Below, piece by piece: positions 39,305 through 47,690 of a DNA stretch of 64,000 nucleotides. Location: IMG/VR virus record IMGVR_UViG_3300042965_000128, positions 1 through 64,000 of that record; one strand, written 5' to 3'. The stretch is from a virus. Every line of letters begins with the position of its first letter. The first letter of the stretch is position 1. The notes beneath the pieces were generated by a model. That model saw only the letters and a list, made by a program, of their open reading frames with translations. It did not search any database and was not told the DNA's origin. A program made the position numbers and the translations under genes.

Positions 39305-40900
39305 ATGATGTTTGATTTAAACAAGAGGCTGGAGAATTTGAAGTTGCGTTATGCTAATGCAGACCCGGTGGGTAGGGATCTGTTGCGTGATATTATTTTG
39401 AATCTTGCTGCGATGAGTGGTCAGCTTGATTCGGTGAGGAAGTGGATGGAGGATGTGGATTTGCAGCGGGTTAGGGCGCAGGAGGAAGAGAAGAGTCCGC
39501 CTGTGGAGGAAGTCAAGCCTGAGCCTGCGCCTGAGAAGGAGCCTGAGGTGGAGCCTGCGGTTGTGCCTGTGGAGGAGAAGTCGCCTGTGGAGCCTGTTGA
39601 GGAGAAGCGAGAGGTTGAGCCTGAGAAGGAGGTGTCTACAGATACGAAGTTGCTTGAGATAAGGGATGCGCTTAAGGATGTTGTGAAGCGGTTGTCGGAT
39701 TTGTGGGAGAAGGTGGAGGATATAGAGGATGCGGTTGCGCAGCATAAGCGTTTGATAGAGCGGATGATGGGTTCGCCTGAAGAGTTTTTGAAGAAGAAGA
39801 AGGAGCTGGAGGAGAAGGATGTGATAACTCCGCAGGAGTTTGGATTAAGATTTTATTCAGATGAGAAGAATGGTCCGGGGAATTATAAATTTCGTATAAG
39901 GAGGAAAGCAATGGCGGAGAATAAAGAGGAGAAAAAAGAGGAGATAAAGGAGGAGGAGAAGAAGGAGGAGGTGAAGGAGGGATCACTTGATCCTACGGCG
40001 AGGAGGAAGAGAAGGCTTGCGCTGTTGAGGAGTGCGCAGGGTGATGAGAAGCCCAGGACGCTGTCGGATTTTTACAAGGTGAAGGAGGATATTGAGAAGA
40101 TGAAGAAGCTGCCGCAGATACCTGAAACGCCTTATGTTACGGAGGAGCAGTTGAGGTCAAGGTTTGAGCGTGAGAAGGAGAAGTATCCGCTGTGGTTGAA
40201 GAAGCTTGCGGCTGATTACGATGCTGACAGGAATGTGTGGTACATATTGCATGATGGCAAGCCCCTTTACGAAGTTTCCTATTCGAAGTCGTTAGCGCCT
40301 ACGGTAGATGATTTTGCGAGCAGGACATTCGGGAAGCTTCTTCTGAAGGATTTTATCCAGCTTGGTGATGAGGAGTTCATCAGGAAGTATGGTGCGAATC
40401 CATGCCCCGGTGAGGGTGAGAAGGAGGAGAAGAAGGAGCCTAAGGAGGAGAAGAAGGAAGGGTTCGAGTTGAGGTTCATGCAGGGTTTAGGGCTCGTGAA
40501 GCAGATGCTGGATAAGAACCTGGTTGATAATCCCTTGAAGGCTGCGCTGTTTGAGGAGATGACGAGGAGGGGTGTGCAGGATCCGGTTTCGATAATTGAA
40601 ACCGCATTCAGGCAGGCCGCGGGAAGGTTTTTTGATACGGTGGTAGCACTTGCGAGGAAGTATGCGGATTTAGATTCGAAGACATTTGCTGAGATTGAGG
40701 CTTTTGTGAAGGAAGCGCGTGTGCAGGAGATTCATGGTGAAGAGGATATGAGTTTTACGGAGAAGGTGGCTGCGCAGGAGTTGAGGAGAAGGGCTGCTGA
40801 AGGTTCAATTCCACTTCTGTCCGATTCGGTTCCTTACGATCCTTTGAGGGAAGCGATTCCGAAGCCACAGAATTGGCAGGCGGTGAGAAAAAATAAATAG
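39305..40900 (+). CDS. Scaffold-like head protein, 531 aa
   Basis: The N-terminal 55 residues form a helical hairpin (LNKRLENLKLRYANADP). Residues about 58-115 are a Pro/Glu/Val/Lys low-complexity stretch. Coiled coil occupies about 118-175. After an internal Met203 with its own ribosome site, the protein is charged (EEKKEE repeats) and ends in a helical, more C-rich-coded region. High charge, coiled coil and position between protease and capsid genes suggest a scaffolding protein, probably cleaved by the protease. ATG 39305 or 39308. Confidence 0.65.
   Translation: MMFDLNKRLENLKLRYANADPVGRDLLRDIILNLAAMSGQLDSVRKWMEDVDLQRVRAQEEEKSPPVEEVKPEPAPEKEPEVEPAVVPVEEKSPVEPVEEKREVEPEKEVSTDTKLLEIRDALKDVVKRLSDLWEKVEDIEDAVAQHKRLIERMMGSPEEFLKKKKELEEKDVITPQEFGLRFYSDEKNGPGNYKFRIRRKAMAENKEEKKEEIKEEEKKEEVKEGSLDPTARRKRRLALLRSAQGDEKPRTLSDFYKVKEDIEKMKKLPQIPETPYVTEEQLRSRFEREKEKYPLWLKKLAADYDADRNVWYILHDGKPLYEVSYSKSLAPTVDDFASRTFGKLLLKDFIQLGDEEFIRKYGANPCPGEGEKEEKKEPKEEKKEGFELRFMQGLGLVKQMLDKNLVDNPLKAALFEEMTRRGVQDPVSIIETAFRQAAGRFFDTVVALARKYADLDSKTFAEIEAFVKEARVQEIHGEEDMSFTEKVAAQELRRRAAEGSIPLLSDSVPYDPLREAIPKPQNWQAVRKNK
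39911..40900 (+). CDS. Nested in-frame scaffold product (internal start)
   Basis: ATG 39911 is in frame with the long gene and is preceded by ATAAGGAGG (39896-39904) with 6-nt spacing, an excellent ribosome site. The product would be 329 residues beginning MAENKEEKK. Base composition changes close to this point. Nested scaffold genes of this kind are known (lambda C/Nu3), so a shorter scaffold made from the same message is likely. Confidence 0.6.
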   Translation: MAENKEEKKEEIKEEEKKEEVKEGSLDPTARRKRRLALLRSAQGDEKPRTLSDFYKVKEDIEKMKKLPQIPETPYVTEEQLRSRFEREKEKYPLWLKKLAADYDADRNVWYILHDGKPLYEVSYSKSLAPTVDDFASRTFGKLLLKDFIQLGDEEFIRKYGANPCPGEGEKEEKKEPKEEKKEGFELRFMQGLGLVKQMLDKNLVDNPLKAALFEEMTRRGVQDPVSIIETAFRQAAGRFFDTVVALARKYADLDSKTFAEIEAFVKEARVQEIHGEEDMSFTEKVAAQELRRRAAEGSIPLLSDSVPYDPLREAIPKPQNWQAVRKNK

Positions 40901-40913
40901 GAGGTGACGAGCA

Positions 40914-41609
40914 ATGATAGATACAAAAAGAAGTAGGGTAGAACAGAGGCCATTTTTCAAGGTAGATCCCACTGCGGTGTGGGAAGCGGGGCAGATAGCA
41001 ACGCTAAAGAATATTGGAGGGGAGACGGTGGTTACATTGCTGACGGATCCTGTGAATGAGGTTCCGCTTGGTGTATTCTGGAGACCGAAGGCAATAACAC
41101 TTACTGAGGCTGTTAAGGAGAGGGTCAAGTTAATTGGAACCGAGAATATTTCGCTTTCACACGCGAATATTGAGGATGCTTCAGAAATTGTGACTGATTT
41201 ATCGGAGGCCACGAGGTATACAAGGGGAACGGATTATACGATTAACTATGTGAATGGGTTGGTTGCGAGGATTGCTACGGGTGGTATTGCTGATGGTCAG
41301 GAAGTTCTTGTGACTTACAGGTATAAGAAGACGGCACAGGAGATAGCGATGCAACCACAGAGGTTTGAGCGTGTTCCTGATGCGACCCTGGGTTCCGGAA
41401 TGGTAACAGTGATAATGGGGCATGCGATTATCTATACTGACCAGTATGATACTTCACAGCAGTATTCGTTGAATGCGGCGTTGTATGTGAATGAGCAGGG
41501 CAGGTTCACTTCTGCGAATACCGGTAGCAGGGTTGTTGGAAAGGTTATAGCGGTGCCAACGGTGGGGTATCCACTGCTTGGTGTTGAATTAAGACCGACG
41601 ATTATTTAA
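40914..41609 (+). CDS. Probable capsid decoration protein
   Basis: 231 residues, beta-rich with Thr/Val strands, no Lys-rich helices. Its place directly between scaffold and major capsid genes, equimolar-looking ribosome site (TAGGAGGTGACGAGC) and better-balanced codon use suggest an abundant virion protein such as a head decoration or stabilising protein. A central GTDYTINYVNGLVARI segment is typical of phage beta-domain repeats. No named family can be assigned with certainty. Confidence 0.55.
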   Translation: MIDTKRSRVEQRPFFKVDPTAVWEAGQIATLKNIGGETVVTLLTDPVNEVPLGVFWRPKAITLTEAVKERVKLIGTENISLSHANIEDASEIVTDLSEATRYTRGTDYTINYVNGLVARIATGGIADGQEVLVTYRYKKTAQEIAMQPQRFERVPDATLGSGMVTVIMGHAIIYTDQYDTSQQYSLNAALYVNEQGRFTSANTGSRVVGKVIAVPTVGYPLLGVELRPTII

Positions 41610-41634
41610 AAATAATGTATAAGGAGGTGTGAAA

Positions 41635-42852
41635 ATGGGAAATCCTTATCTACCAAAAGATATTGAGGAGTTAATACCAAAAAGAAAACCGCAGGTAGGT
41701 TCGCAGACAGAACCTCAGGTTCAGTCTCAGCCTCAGGTTTCTGGGAAGAAGATTGACCCGCTTGAGGTTGAGCAGAAGCTGAGGTGGGTGGATGCGAGGA
41801 CTGGTGAGGAGATTAATCCACCCGCGTTTGGTGGTTATACCAGGGCGGGAACTCCTCGGTATAGTGAAGGCAGGATGTTTACTGATAAGGGTGAGTTGAA
41901 TGCGAGTGATAAGGCGGATGCATGGAGGAATATCCAGCACTTTTTCAACGTGTTGAGTTCTTCGAAGCCGATGTTGATACCGAGGGGGCAGACGCTTGAG
42001 CAGTATATGAGTGTTCTTGCGGAGTATCTGTCGGATCCAACTGGAGTTGGGTTTGCAAGGGTAGGTCAGGAGCTCCTCAATCCTATCAGAGAGGTTATAG
42101 ATTATGAGGGTTGGGCACGAAAAATACTCACCGTGAGACCCGTTCATCGTGGTGAAGTAGTCAAATACGATAGGGATGTGTTTGTGCTTGCCTGGGTGAT
42201 TGGAGAGGATGGTCAGACGCCTGAGAGTGCGGTTGGTGGTGAGCACTTCTATCCGCCTGAATTTGAGGTTACGGCACTTCCTACTCTGGAGCTGAGGAAT
42301 ATCTTTCAGGCACAGTATGATATAATTGCGAGGACACAGGACAGGGCCAGGCAGGCGATTGAGTATCAGGAGGATATGGCTTGTAAGAGACTTCTCGAGA
42401 GGGCAGCAACGACTGTGAATAAGGTGATTGGTTTTTCGGCACTTGATCTCAGTTCGATTGAGCAGTTGAGGCTCCAGGTTGAGAGACACAGGTTAATTGC
42501 TGATAAGATACTTATTAACAGGGCGGAGCTTTCGGATATAATCAATCTGATACCTCAGGTTGACCCTGTTACACAGAGGACATTGTTCATGCTCGGGTAT
42601 GTTGGGCAGATTTACAATATGTCCATCATTGTGAGTGCTGGTGTGAATACATTTGAGGTTGTATTGCCTGGAGAGGTATATGTGGTGACATTGCCCGAGT
42701 ATTTAGGTGGAATGCCTATAAGGGTTGAGTTAACGAGTCAGCCGGTCAATATGTTCTGGACTGGAAGGGCGGCACAGGGTTGGTTCTGGTATTCGTTGCT
42801 GTCGATGATAATAATCAATCCTGCGGGTGTAGCGAAGGGAATAAAAATTTAA
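41635..42852 (+). CDS. Major capsid protein (HK97 fold)
   Basis: 405 residues from ATG 41635 (AAGGAGGTG 6 nt upstream; GTG 41629 is less likely). The N-terminal 100 residues are polar and probably removed by the protease. The rest reads like HK97-fold capsid proteins: LNPIREVIDYEGWARKIL as N-arm, then VFVLAWVIGED, a long spine helix (ARQAIEYQEDMACKRLLERA), NRAELSDIINL and a C-terminal beta segment with SLLSMIIINPAG. Position after protease and scaffold supports this. It would form the icosahedral head. Confidence 0.78.
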   Translation: MGNPYLPKDIEELIPKRKPQVGSQTEPQVQSQPQVSGKKIDPLEVEQKLRWVDARTGEEINPPAFGGYTRAGTPRYSEGRMFTDKGELNASDKADAWRNIQHFFNVLSSSKPMLIPRGQTLEQYMSVLAEYLSDPTGVGFARVGQELLNPIREVIDYEGWARKILTVRPVHRGEVVKYDRDVFVLAWVIGEDGQTPESAVGGEHFYPPEFEVTALPTLELRNIFQAQYDIIARTQDRARQAIEYQEDMACKRLLERAATTVNKVIGFSALDLSSIEQLRLQVERHRLIADKILINRAELSDIINLIPQVDPVTQRTLFMLGYVGQIYNMSIIVSAGVNTFEVVLPGEVYVVTLPEYLGGMPIRVELTSQPVNMFWTGRAAQGWFWYSLLSMIIINPAGVAKGIKI

Positions 42853-42873
42853 GATAAGGTAGGAGGTGTTAAA

Positions 42874-43662
42874 ATGAGAAGAGTATCAAGAGACGAGATA
42901 ATAAGGGAGTTAGATGTATGTGCAGAGATGCTTGAGAAGGAGGGGTTGACTTCGTTTGCGAGGGATATAGACAAGATAACTGCGAGGATAGAGGATGGTG
43001 CGTCGTTGAATGATGTGAGTCATGATATACTGGATGTTCTGCAGAGGCTTGAGGATGTAGCGTATTGGCGTGCTGCTGAGGAAGAAAAGAAAGAGGAGGA
43101 GAAGGAAGAGAAGAAGGAGGCTTGGTTAAGGAGAAGGTATGCTGATGAGGATGAGGAGGAGAAGGAAGAGAAGAAGGAAGCATGGTTAAGGAGAAGGTAT
43201 GCTGATGAGGATGAAGAGGAAGAGGAAAGAAAGGAAGCGAGGAGAAGGGCACTGAGGAGAGCGTTGTTGAGAAGAAGGTTTGCAGAGGAGGACGAAGAAG
43301 AGGAAGAGAGGAAGGAGGCTTGGTTGAGAAGAAGGTATGCTGGTGAGGATGAGGATGAAGAGGAAGAGGAAAGAAAGGAGGCGAGGAGGAGGGCGTTGAG
43401 AAGGGCTCTATTGAGGGCAAGACTCGCTGAGGAAGAAGAGGAGAAAGAAAAGGAGGAGAAGGAAGCGGAGTTCAGACCACGACTGAGATATAGGTTCAGG
43501 AGACCACTATACGAATATGAATATGAACCGCCCTACCGTTACGAGTATGAATACGAGCAACCGTATCGTTACGAATATGAATATGAGCCACCGTATCGTT
43601 ACGAATATGAGTATGAGCCCTTGCCTCGCTTGAGGAGAAGAAGACTGCTCAGGAGGATTTAG
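42874..43662 (+). CDS. Repetitive charged and Tyr-rich protein after the capsid gene
   Basis: 262 residues. The N-terminal 70 form a helical hairpin with an IEDGASLNDVSHDIL turn like the small helical proteins. Then a unit of acidic/Lys run plus AWLRRRYADEDE (or ARRRALRRALLR) is repeated several times (about 75-205). The C-terminal part repeats YRYEYEYEPP about four times, followed by a basic Arg/Leu tail. Such alternating acidic-basic repeats suggest a disordered, multivalent linker, perhaps inside the head or on its surface. ATG 42874 follows TAGGAGGTGTTAAA. No family is recognised. Confidence 0.7.
   Translation: MRRVSRDEIIRELDVCAEMLEKEGLTSFARDIDKITARIEDGASLNDVSHDILDVLQRLEDVAYWRAAEEEKKEEEKEEKKEAWLRRRYADEDEEEKEEKKEAWLRRRYADEDEEEEERKEARRRALRRALLRRRFAEEDEEEEERKEAWLRRRYAGEDEDEEEEERKEARRRALRRALLRARLAEEEEEKEKEEKEAEFRPRLRYRFRRPLYEYEYEPPYRYEYEYEQPYRYEYEYEPPYRYEYEYEPLPRLRRRRLLRRI
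43080..43620 (+). repeat. In-frame tandem repeats within the gene at 42874
   Basis: From about 43080 to 43450 a unit coding for acidic run plus AWLRRRYADEDE recurs, with near-identical DNA in the first two copies. From about 43513 to 43620 a 27-30 nt unit coding for YRYEYEYEPP recurs four times. Copies keep frame, so expansion acts at the protein level. Confidence 0.75.
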
Positions 43663-44004
43663 TTGTTTAGTTTTCGTGTAGTTGCGGAGGTTGCGAGGCT
43701 GGTAGAGAAGGTGATACTGATGAATAAGGAGGAATCGCTCATTAAGGATGTTCTTTTTAATCCGAATTTTCTTTTTCGTTTGAGGGAGGAGTTACCTGAG
43801 TTGCGAGAGGGTGGATTTGTGATAACGATAAGTGAGGTTGATTCGCCTGAGGGCAGGATTGTAGGTGGTAGTATCAGGAAGGATGGTGCGGTTTTTGATC
43901 TTGGTTCGGTTATAATATCGGAGGAAGGTGTGAAGCCACTTGGTGGATTAAGATCATATATGGATTTGATAAGATTTATTTCGAGTGTTGAAGAAAAGGA
44001 TTAA
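43663..44004 (+). CDS. Small unknown protein, TTG start
   Basis: 113 residues. TTG 43663 directly follows the previous stop and has AGGAGG 6 nt upstream; ATG 43720 is an alternative. A helical N-terminus precedes a beta-rich core (GGFVITISEVDSPEGRIVGG). It lies in the head-neck region; role unknown. Confidence 0.55.
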   Translation: MFSFRVVAEVARLVEKVILMNKEESLIKDVLFNPNFLFRLREELPELREGGFVITISEVDSPEGRIVGGSIRKDGAVFDLGSVIISEEGVKPLGGLRSYMDLIRFISSVEEKD

Positions 44005-44021
44005 ATTAAGGGGGTGAAACG

Positions 44022-44642
44022 ATGGAAAGAACAGAGATTAAAAGAGAGGGAGTGGGGAAGAAGGGGTTGATGGAACTTTTTAAGGAGAAGGCACCTATAT
44101 GGGTGCGTAATAATTCTGCGAGGGTGCTGGGTGAGCCTGTGTATATCTTTTTGAGGTTGGGTGATGAGCATCGTTCGGTCAAGGTTGATCCAATCCCGCC
44201 TGGTGATGAGCCTGTTTGTTTAACTGATAAGGTTCCACATAAGTTTTTGGAGGAGTGCACTGACCTGTTCAGGCTGGTTGATAAGGGGATTCTTGAGGTT
44301 GTGATGCCTGAGGATGCGGAGGCTTATTATAGGGCGAATCCGGGGAAGAAGGAGGTGGTGAGGCAGAAGATAAGGAGTTTGATAGAGGCGTCGGAGTCCG
44401 GTGGTGCACGTTTCCAGCAGATGATTGGCAGGACAGTGATGAGGCAGGCACCGGGTGCTGCGGTTACTACTGGTTCTTTTGAGGTTTCGCCGCGTGTGAA
44501 GTGGCTTGTAGCGGCTTATAAGGCGGGTGTTCTATCAAAGGAAGGTTTTAGGGTGGAATTGAGTGCAATATCAGACGCATTGACAGAGGTTGATAAGGAT
44601 TATTTGCGTTCAAATATCAAGGATATTGATGTTTTGGGTTGA
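44022..44642 (+). CDS. Unknown head/neck-region protein, 206 aa
   Basis: ATG 44022 follows GGGGGTGAAACG. Residues 1-95 are beta-rich; 100-135 helical and charged. A Gly/Ala/Thr linker (PGAAVTTGSFEV) precedes a final helical domain. No family is recognised. Position after the capsid suggests a connector or virion component. Confidence 0.55.
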   Translation: MERTEIKREGVGKKGLMELFKEKAPIWVRNNSARVLGEPVYIFLRLGDEHRSVKVDPIPPGDEPVCLTDKVPHKFLEECTDLFRLVDKGILEVVMPEDAEAYYRANPGKKEVVRQKIRSLIEASESGGARFQQMIGRTVMRQAPGAAVTTGSFEVSPRVKWLVAAYKAGVLSKEGFRVELSAISDALTEVDKDYLRSNIKDIDVLG

Positions 44643-44651
44643 TTGTGTGTC

Positions 44652-45152
44652 ATGCCGGAGCTGATGCGTGTGGATGCAAGCACTCCCTTCGGTGAGATAA
44701 GAAGGGAGGTGCTGGAGTGGTATCAGCTCACGGAGGAGGCTGCACGGAATTTGTATAATTCGTTTGAGAGTGTGGATGAGTGTTTGCGGTTTGCAGTTGA
44801 TATTGGGTTGAGGAGTCCTGCGGATTTTTGTGGGAAGATATATGTTCTTGCTTCTGGTGAATTTCCTGTTATAGATGTTGCGAAGCGTGTTTCGGCGACT
44901 GGTGCGTTTAAGCGTTTTTCCGATTTCGTTCAGGGTGTTCTTGACAAATTAAGGAGTGAGCCTTTAAATCCGCAGGTTTTGAGGCAACTTGGTGTTTCGC
45001 AGCAATTTATTGTTGAGGGGATGGAATCTGCGTTACGGTTTGCAAGGGATGAGCAGGATCTGGTTATGATGTTGAATTCGATAACGCCTGAGTTTGGGAA
45101 GCGTCTTTTTTCGGAGTGGGTGGTGAGTGAACGAAGGATGATGGGAGGGTGA
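44652..45152 (+). CDS. Unknown helical neck-region protein
   Basis: 166 residues from ATG 44652; TTG 44643 is possible. All-helical, acidic at first and basic at the end, with PFGEIRREVLEWYQLTEEA near the start. Placement between capsid and tail genes fits a head-tail connector or chaperone. No family is recognised. Confidence 0.55.
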   Translation: MPELMRVDASTPFGEIRREVLEWYQLTEEAARNLYNSFESVDECLRFAVDIGLRSPADFCGKIYVLASGEFPVIDVAKRVSATGAFKRFSDFVQGVLDKLRSEPLNPQVLRQLGVSQQFIVEGMESALRFARDEQDLVMMLNSITPEFGKRLFSEWVVSERRMMGG

Positions 45153-45156
45153 GCTG

Positions 45157-45399
45157 ATGGAAACGAAGGACCTTGCACTTGCGGCATATTTGCGTATGAA
45201 GGGTTTTAAGCTGTGTGATGTCAGGAAGGTGGATGGGGAGTTTGCTTTTCGGTTTGAGGACACTGCGGAGATATATAAGGCGTCGCTTGAGTATGTGAAT
45301 AGTGATTTTGCGCGGTTTGAGGCGGCGATGCGTGGGTTGAAGAAGTTGATACGTTCTTTGAGGGAGCGTGAGGAAGCGAAGGTTAGTAATAGCAGGTGA
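45157..45399 (+). CDS. DUF5659-like small protein
   Basis: 80 residues. The sequence follows the DUF5659 plan: KDLALAAYLRMKGFKL, a beta pair ending in FAFRFED, a YVNSDFARFEAAMRGLKKLI helix and a charged tail. This family is found in bacteria and phages and has no known role. ATG 45157 follows GGGAGGGTGAGCTG. Likely a head-tail assembly accessory by position. Confidence 0.6.
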   Translation: METKDLALAAYLRMKGFKLCDVRKVDGEFAFRFEDTAEIYKASLEYVNSDFARFEAAMRGLKKLIRSLREREEAKVSNSR

Positions 45400-45405
45400 T
45401 GGGTA

Positions 45406-46287
45406 ATGGCACTTTCATTATCTTTAGCGAGGAATGTTCGTGTTTTTCCGAAGGATTTTGATGCGCGTATACGGTTTGAAGTAAGGGACCAGTTTGATCG
45501 GTTAGTAGATTTAGTTGATTGGTTGCTTGTTCTTTATGGTGATAGAGAGAAGGTTGATGAGGATCCTAATAGGGTAGAGCGGGTAGGGGAGGGTGTTTTT
45601 GATTTCAAATATGAAAAGGATAAGTTATCCCGTTTCAGGGAGTTGTTTCTTGAATTAAAGGGGAAGAAGGCGTCGGATCCGGGTGAGGAATTTTTTTATG
45701 TGCATCTTTTTAAGCCGATAACGCCTGTTGTGATGACGCATATAATATATTTGCGTAATCAGATTGATAAGGCGTTGAAGTCTGTGGGTAGGCCGATAGA
45801 TGAATTTTTTAAGCCTGATGATAATGTTATAGCGGTTGATAAGGTCATGGATAGTTTGCCATTTGGGTATAGTGATGAGCATTGTGTTTTGTATCTGGAG
45901 CTGGGTTTGAGTTTGATTAATGCTCGTCCACCTTATACTGCGTTTACGCTTGAGGATTTTCCGTTTGCGGTGGCGGGTATGCTTTTGGTGGATGCGGCGA
46001 CCATAGTGGCGCTTGAGAGTCAGGGTTTGTTTTCGATTGATACTGATTTTGATTATAGTTTGGGTGGGAAGTCATTTGTTGTGAGGCATGCGGATGCTAT
46101 ATCATCCTTTTTGAGGGATATAGCGGAGCGGTTTAACCAGAATCTGCGCATGTTTAAGTCGATGTACAGAACGAAGGGAACGGTGATGGTTCAGGTTCCG
46201 TTCGGTTGGGGATTTGGGCGATTTTTATCTGTTGTGCCGACTGGTTGGTTTGCGCGGTTTGGTTTGGGTGTTACGCGGTTGTATTAG
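45406..46287 (+). CDS. Probable head-tail connector or structural protein
   Basis: 293 residues. Mixed alpha/beta, with helices around 28-45 and 115-130 (THIIYLRNQIDKAL) and a hydrophobic segment (FAVAGMLLVDAATIVAL, about 187-205). The C-terminus is Phe/Gly rich. No named family is recognised; it sits where neck proteins usually lie. ATG 45406 follows GGTGATGGGTA. Confidence 0.5.
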   Translation: MALSLSLARNVRVFPKDFDARIRFEVRDQFDRLVDLVDWLLVLYGDREKVDEDPNRVERVGEGVFDFKYEKDKLSRFRELFLELKGKKASDPGEEFFYVHLFKPITPVVMTHIIYLRNQIDKALKSVGRPIDEFFKPDDNVIAVDKVMDSLPFGYSDEHCVLYLELGLSLINARPPYTAFTLEDFPFAVAGMLLVDAATIVALESQGLFSIDTDFDYSLGGKSFVVRHADAISSFLRDIAERFNQNLRMFKSMYRTKGTVMVQVPFGWGFGRFLSVVPTGWFARFGLGVTRLY

Positions 46288-46306
46288 GTTGGTGAGGCAA
46301 GTGTTG

Positions 46307-46552
46307 ATGCGGGTTATAGCAAGCTTGAGGAGGGTGATGTGGGATATTTATGGTGATAAGACGGTTATAGATAGGTTGGTTAAGGAGTGGTTAGGGAAAA
46401 AGGGTGTTATAGGTATTGGGTTTAAGGAGGTTGAGGGAGAGGCGCACATAGTTTTTTATGTTTTACCACCTTTCAGGAGGGATGATTATCCTTATGAGGC
46501 ATGTGGATATAGAGTGATTGTAGAACCTTCCGGGCCGATTTTTGTTTTGTGA
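46307..46552 (+). CDS. Small neck-region protein
   Basis: About 81 residues from ATG 46307; ATG 46337, close behind GAGGAGGG, is the alternative. The core GVIGIGFKEVEGEAHIVFYV is a compact beta segment. No family is recognised. Confidence 0.5.
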   Translation: MRVIASLRRVMWDIYGDKTVIDRLVKEWLGKKGVIGIGFKEVEGEAHIVFYVLPPFRRDDYPYEACGYRVIVEPSGPIFVL

Positions 46553-46558
46553 GTGGTT

Positions 46559-47437
46559 ATGTGGTGGAAGGCGCCATATCAGAAGTTATTTGCGTCTCGG
46601 GTAATTCCGATAGCGGTTTATAACAATTATAGATTGTTGGAGATTGCGGGTGAGCCTGTGCATGTGCTTGTTAGGGTTCGTGCGGAGTATTGTGCGAAGC
46701 GGTTGGTGAAGGTGGTTGATAGCGGGCAGCTGGAGCGGTATGAGGATCAGCGTGTAGCGGTTTGGTGGGTCTGGCGTTCTGGTGTTGATTATGATGAGGA
46801 ATTTCCTGATATAAGGGATATTGTTGTGCGGGTTGATGGTGTTGAGGGGGTGAATGTATATGCGGTTGAGTTTATGGAGCAGATGCATCATTTTTATGTT
46901 AGAGATGTCAGGGATGATTTAGGGCATAGGGTTGGTATATTTTTCAGGAGGGACATTTTGGATAGCGAGCATAGGATCGAGTGTGCTTATTTCCCTATTC
47001 ATCCTGATTTTGATATTCATACTGGGCAGGTTTATATAGGTGAGTCTGCGTTATCGAAGTATGGGTGGAGGCAACTCCGCTGGAGGACGTATTATAGAGG
47101 GAGGGTTTTGCATGATGTTATAATAGTGGCATTTCCCGATTTGAGGAGGGATTTGGTATTGGATAGGCATGGGTGGGTGCCTGAGTCAAGGTATGATGTG
47201 TGGACGAGTGCGCCGCCTTTTGCACCAATTTTATATGAGCATGATGTGCTGGTGCGGTTGAATGGGTTGCGATATGAGATCAGGAATATGGTGCCGAATC
47301 TGGTGGAGGGTGTTTTGGTGCAGCAGGATTTTGAGGTTAGTGAAATATCGCCCTCAAGTCCTGTTTATGATATTGCTGTTGATTCGTTGAAGGGGACGTT
47401 GAAGGGCTTTCCTGAAAGGAAGGTGTACAGTGGTTGA
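46559..47437 (+). CDS. Unknown structural protein, 292 aa
   Basis: Beta-rich, aromatic and Arg-rich (YEDQRVAVWWVWRSG, YGWRQLRWRTYYRG), with several His pairs. No catalytic motif is convincing. Lies among connector genes and overlaps the next start by 8 nt. ATG 46559 or GTG 46553. Possibly a neck or tail-completion protein. Confidence 0.5.
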   Translation: MWWKAPYQKLFASRVIPIAVYNNYRLLEIAGEPVHVLVRVRAEYCAKRLVKVVDSGQLERYEDQRVAVWWVWRSGVDYDEEFPDIRDIVVRVDGVEGVNVYAVEFMEQMHHFYVRDVRDDLGHRVGIFFRRDILDSEHRIECAYFPIHPDFDIHTGQVYIGESALSKYGWRQLRWRTYYRGRVLHDVIIVAFPDLRRDLVLDRHGWVPESRYDVWTSAPPFAPILYEHDVLVRLNGLRYEIRNMVPNLVEGVLVQQDFEVSEISPSSPVYDIAVDSLKGTLKGFPERKVYSG

Positions 47438-47690
47438 TTATACGCCTATAATCAAAGCATTTGGTGATGCTATTAAGAAGAGGATGAAACAATTATTTGA
47501 GAGTGTTGTGGATGATTTGTTTTTGGAAATGTTGCGTGAATCAGATTTGGATGTTGTGAGGCGTGCTATGAAGAGTGAGGTAGGGCATGGGCGGTATGTG
47601 TTTAAGGTGGGTGGCTTTTTGTTTCATAGAGAGGGTTTTGGTCGCACTGGTATTTTGAAGAAGATGGCTGAAGCATCGGAGGAGAGGTAG
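47430..47690 (+). CDS. Small neck/tail-completion candidate, 86 aa
   Basis: GTG 47430 overlaps the upstream gene. Helical first half (FGDAIKKRMKQLFESVVDDLF) and a Gly/Phe-rich end (YVFKVGGFLFHREGFG). Followed directly by the next start. Confidence 0.5.
   Translation: MVDYTPIIKAFGDAIKKRMKQLFESVVDDLFLEMLRESDLDVVRRAMKSEVGHGRYVFKVGGFLFHREGFGRTGILKKMAEASEER

Noticed and set aside
42869-43420. Pro/Ser/His-rich minus-strand frame
   Set aside because: Exact shadow of the repetitive Glu/Arg coding region of the gene at 42874; no ribosome site.
43080-43620. Possible CRISPR or minisatellite array
   Set aside because: Repeats are in frame, unequal in length and without spacers; they code for protein repeats.
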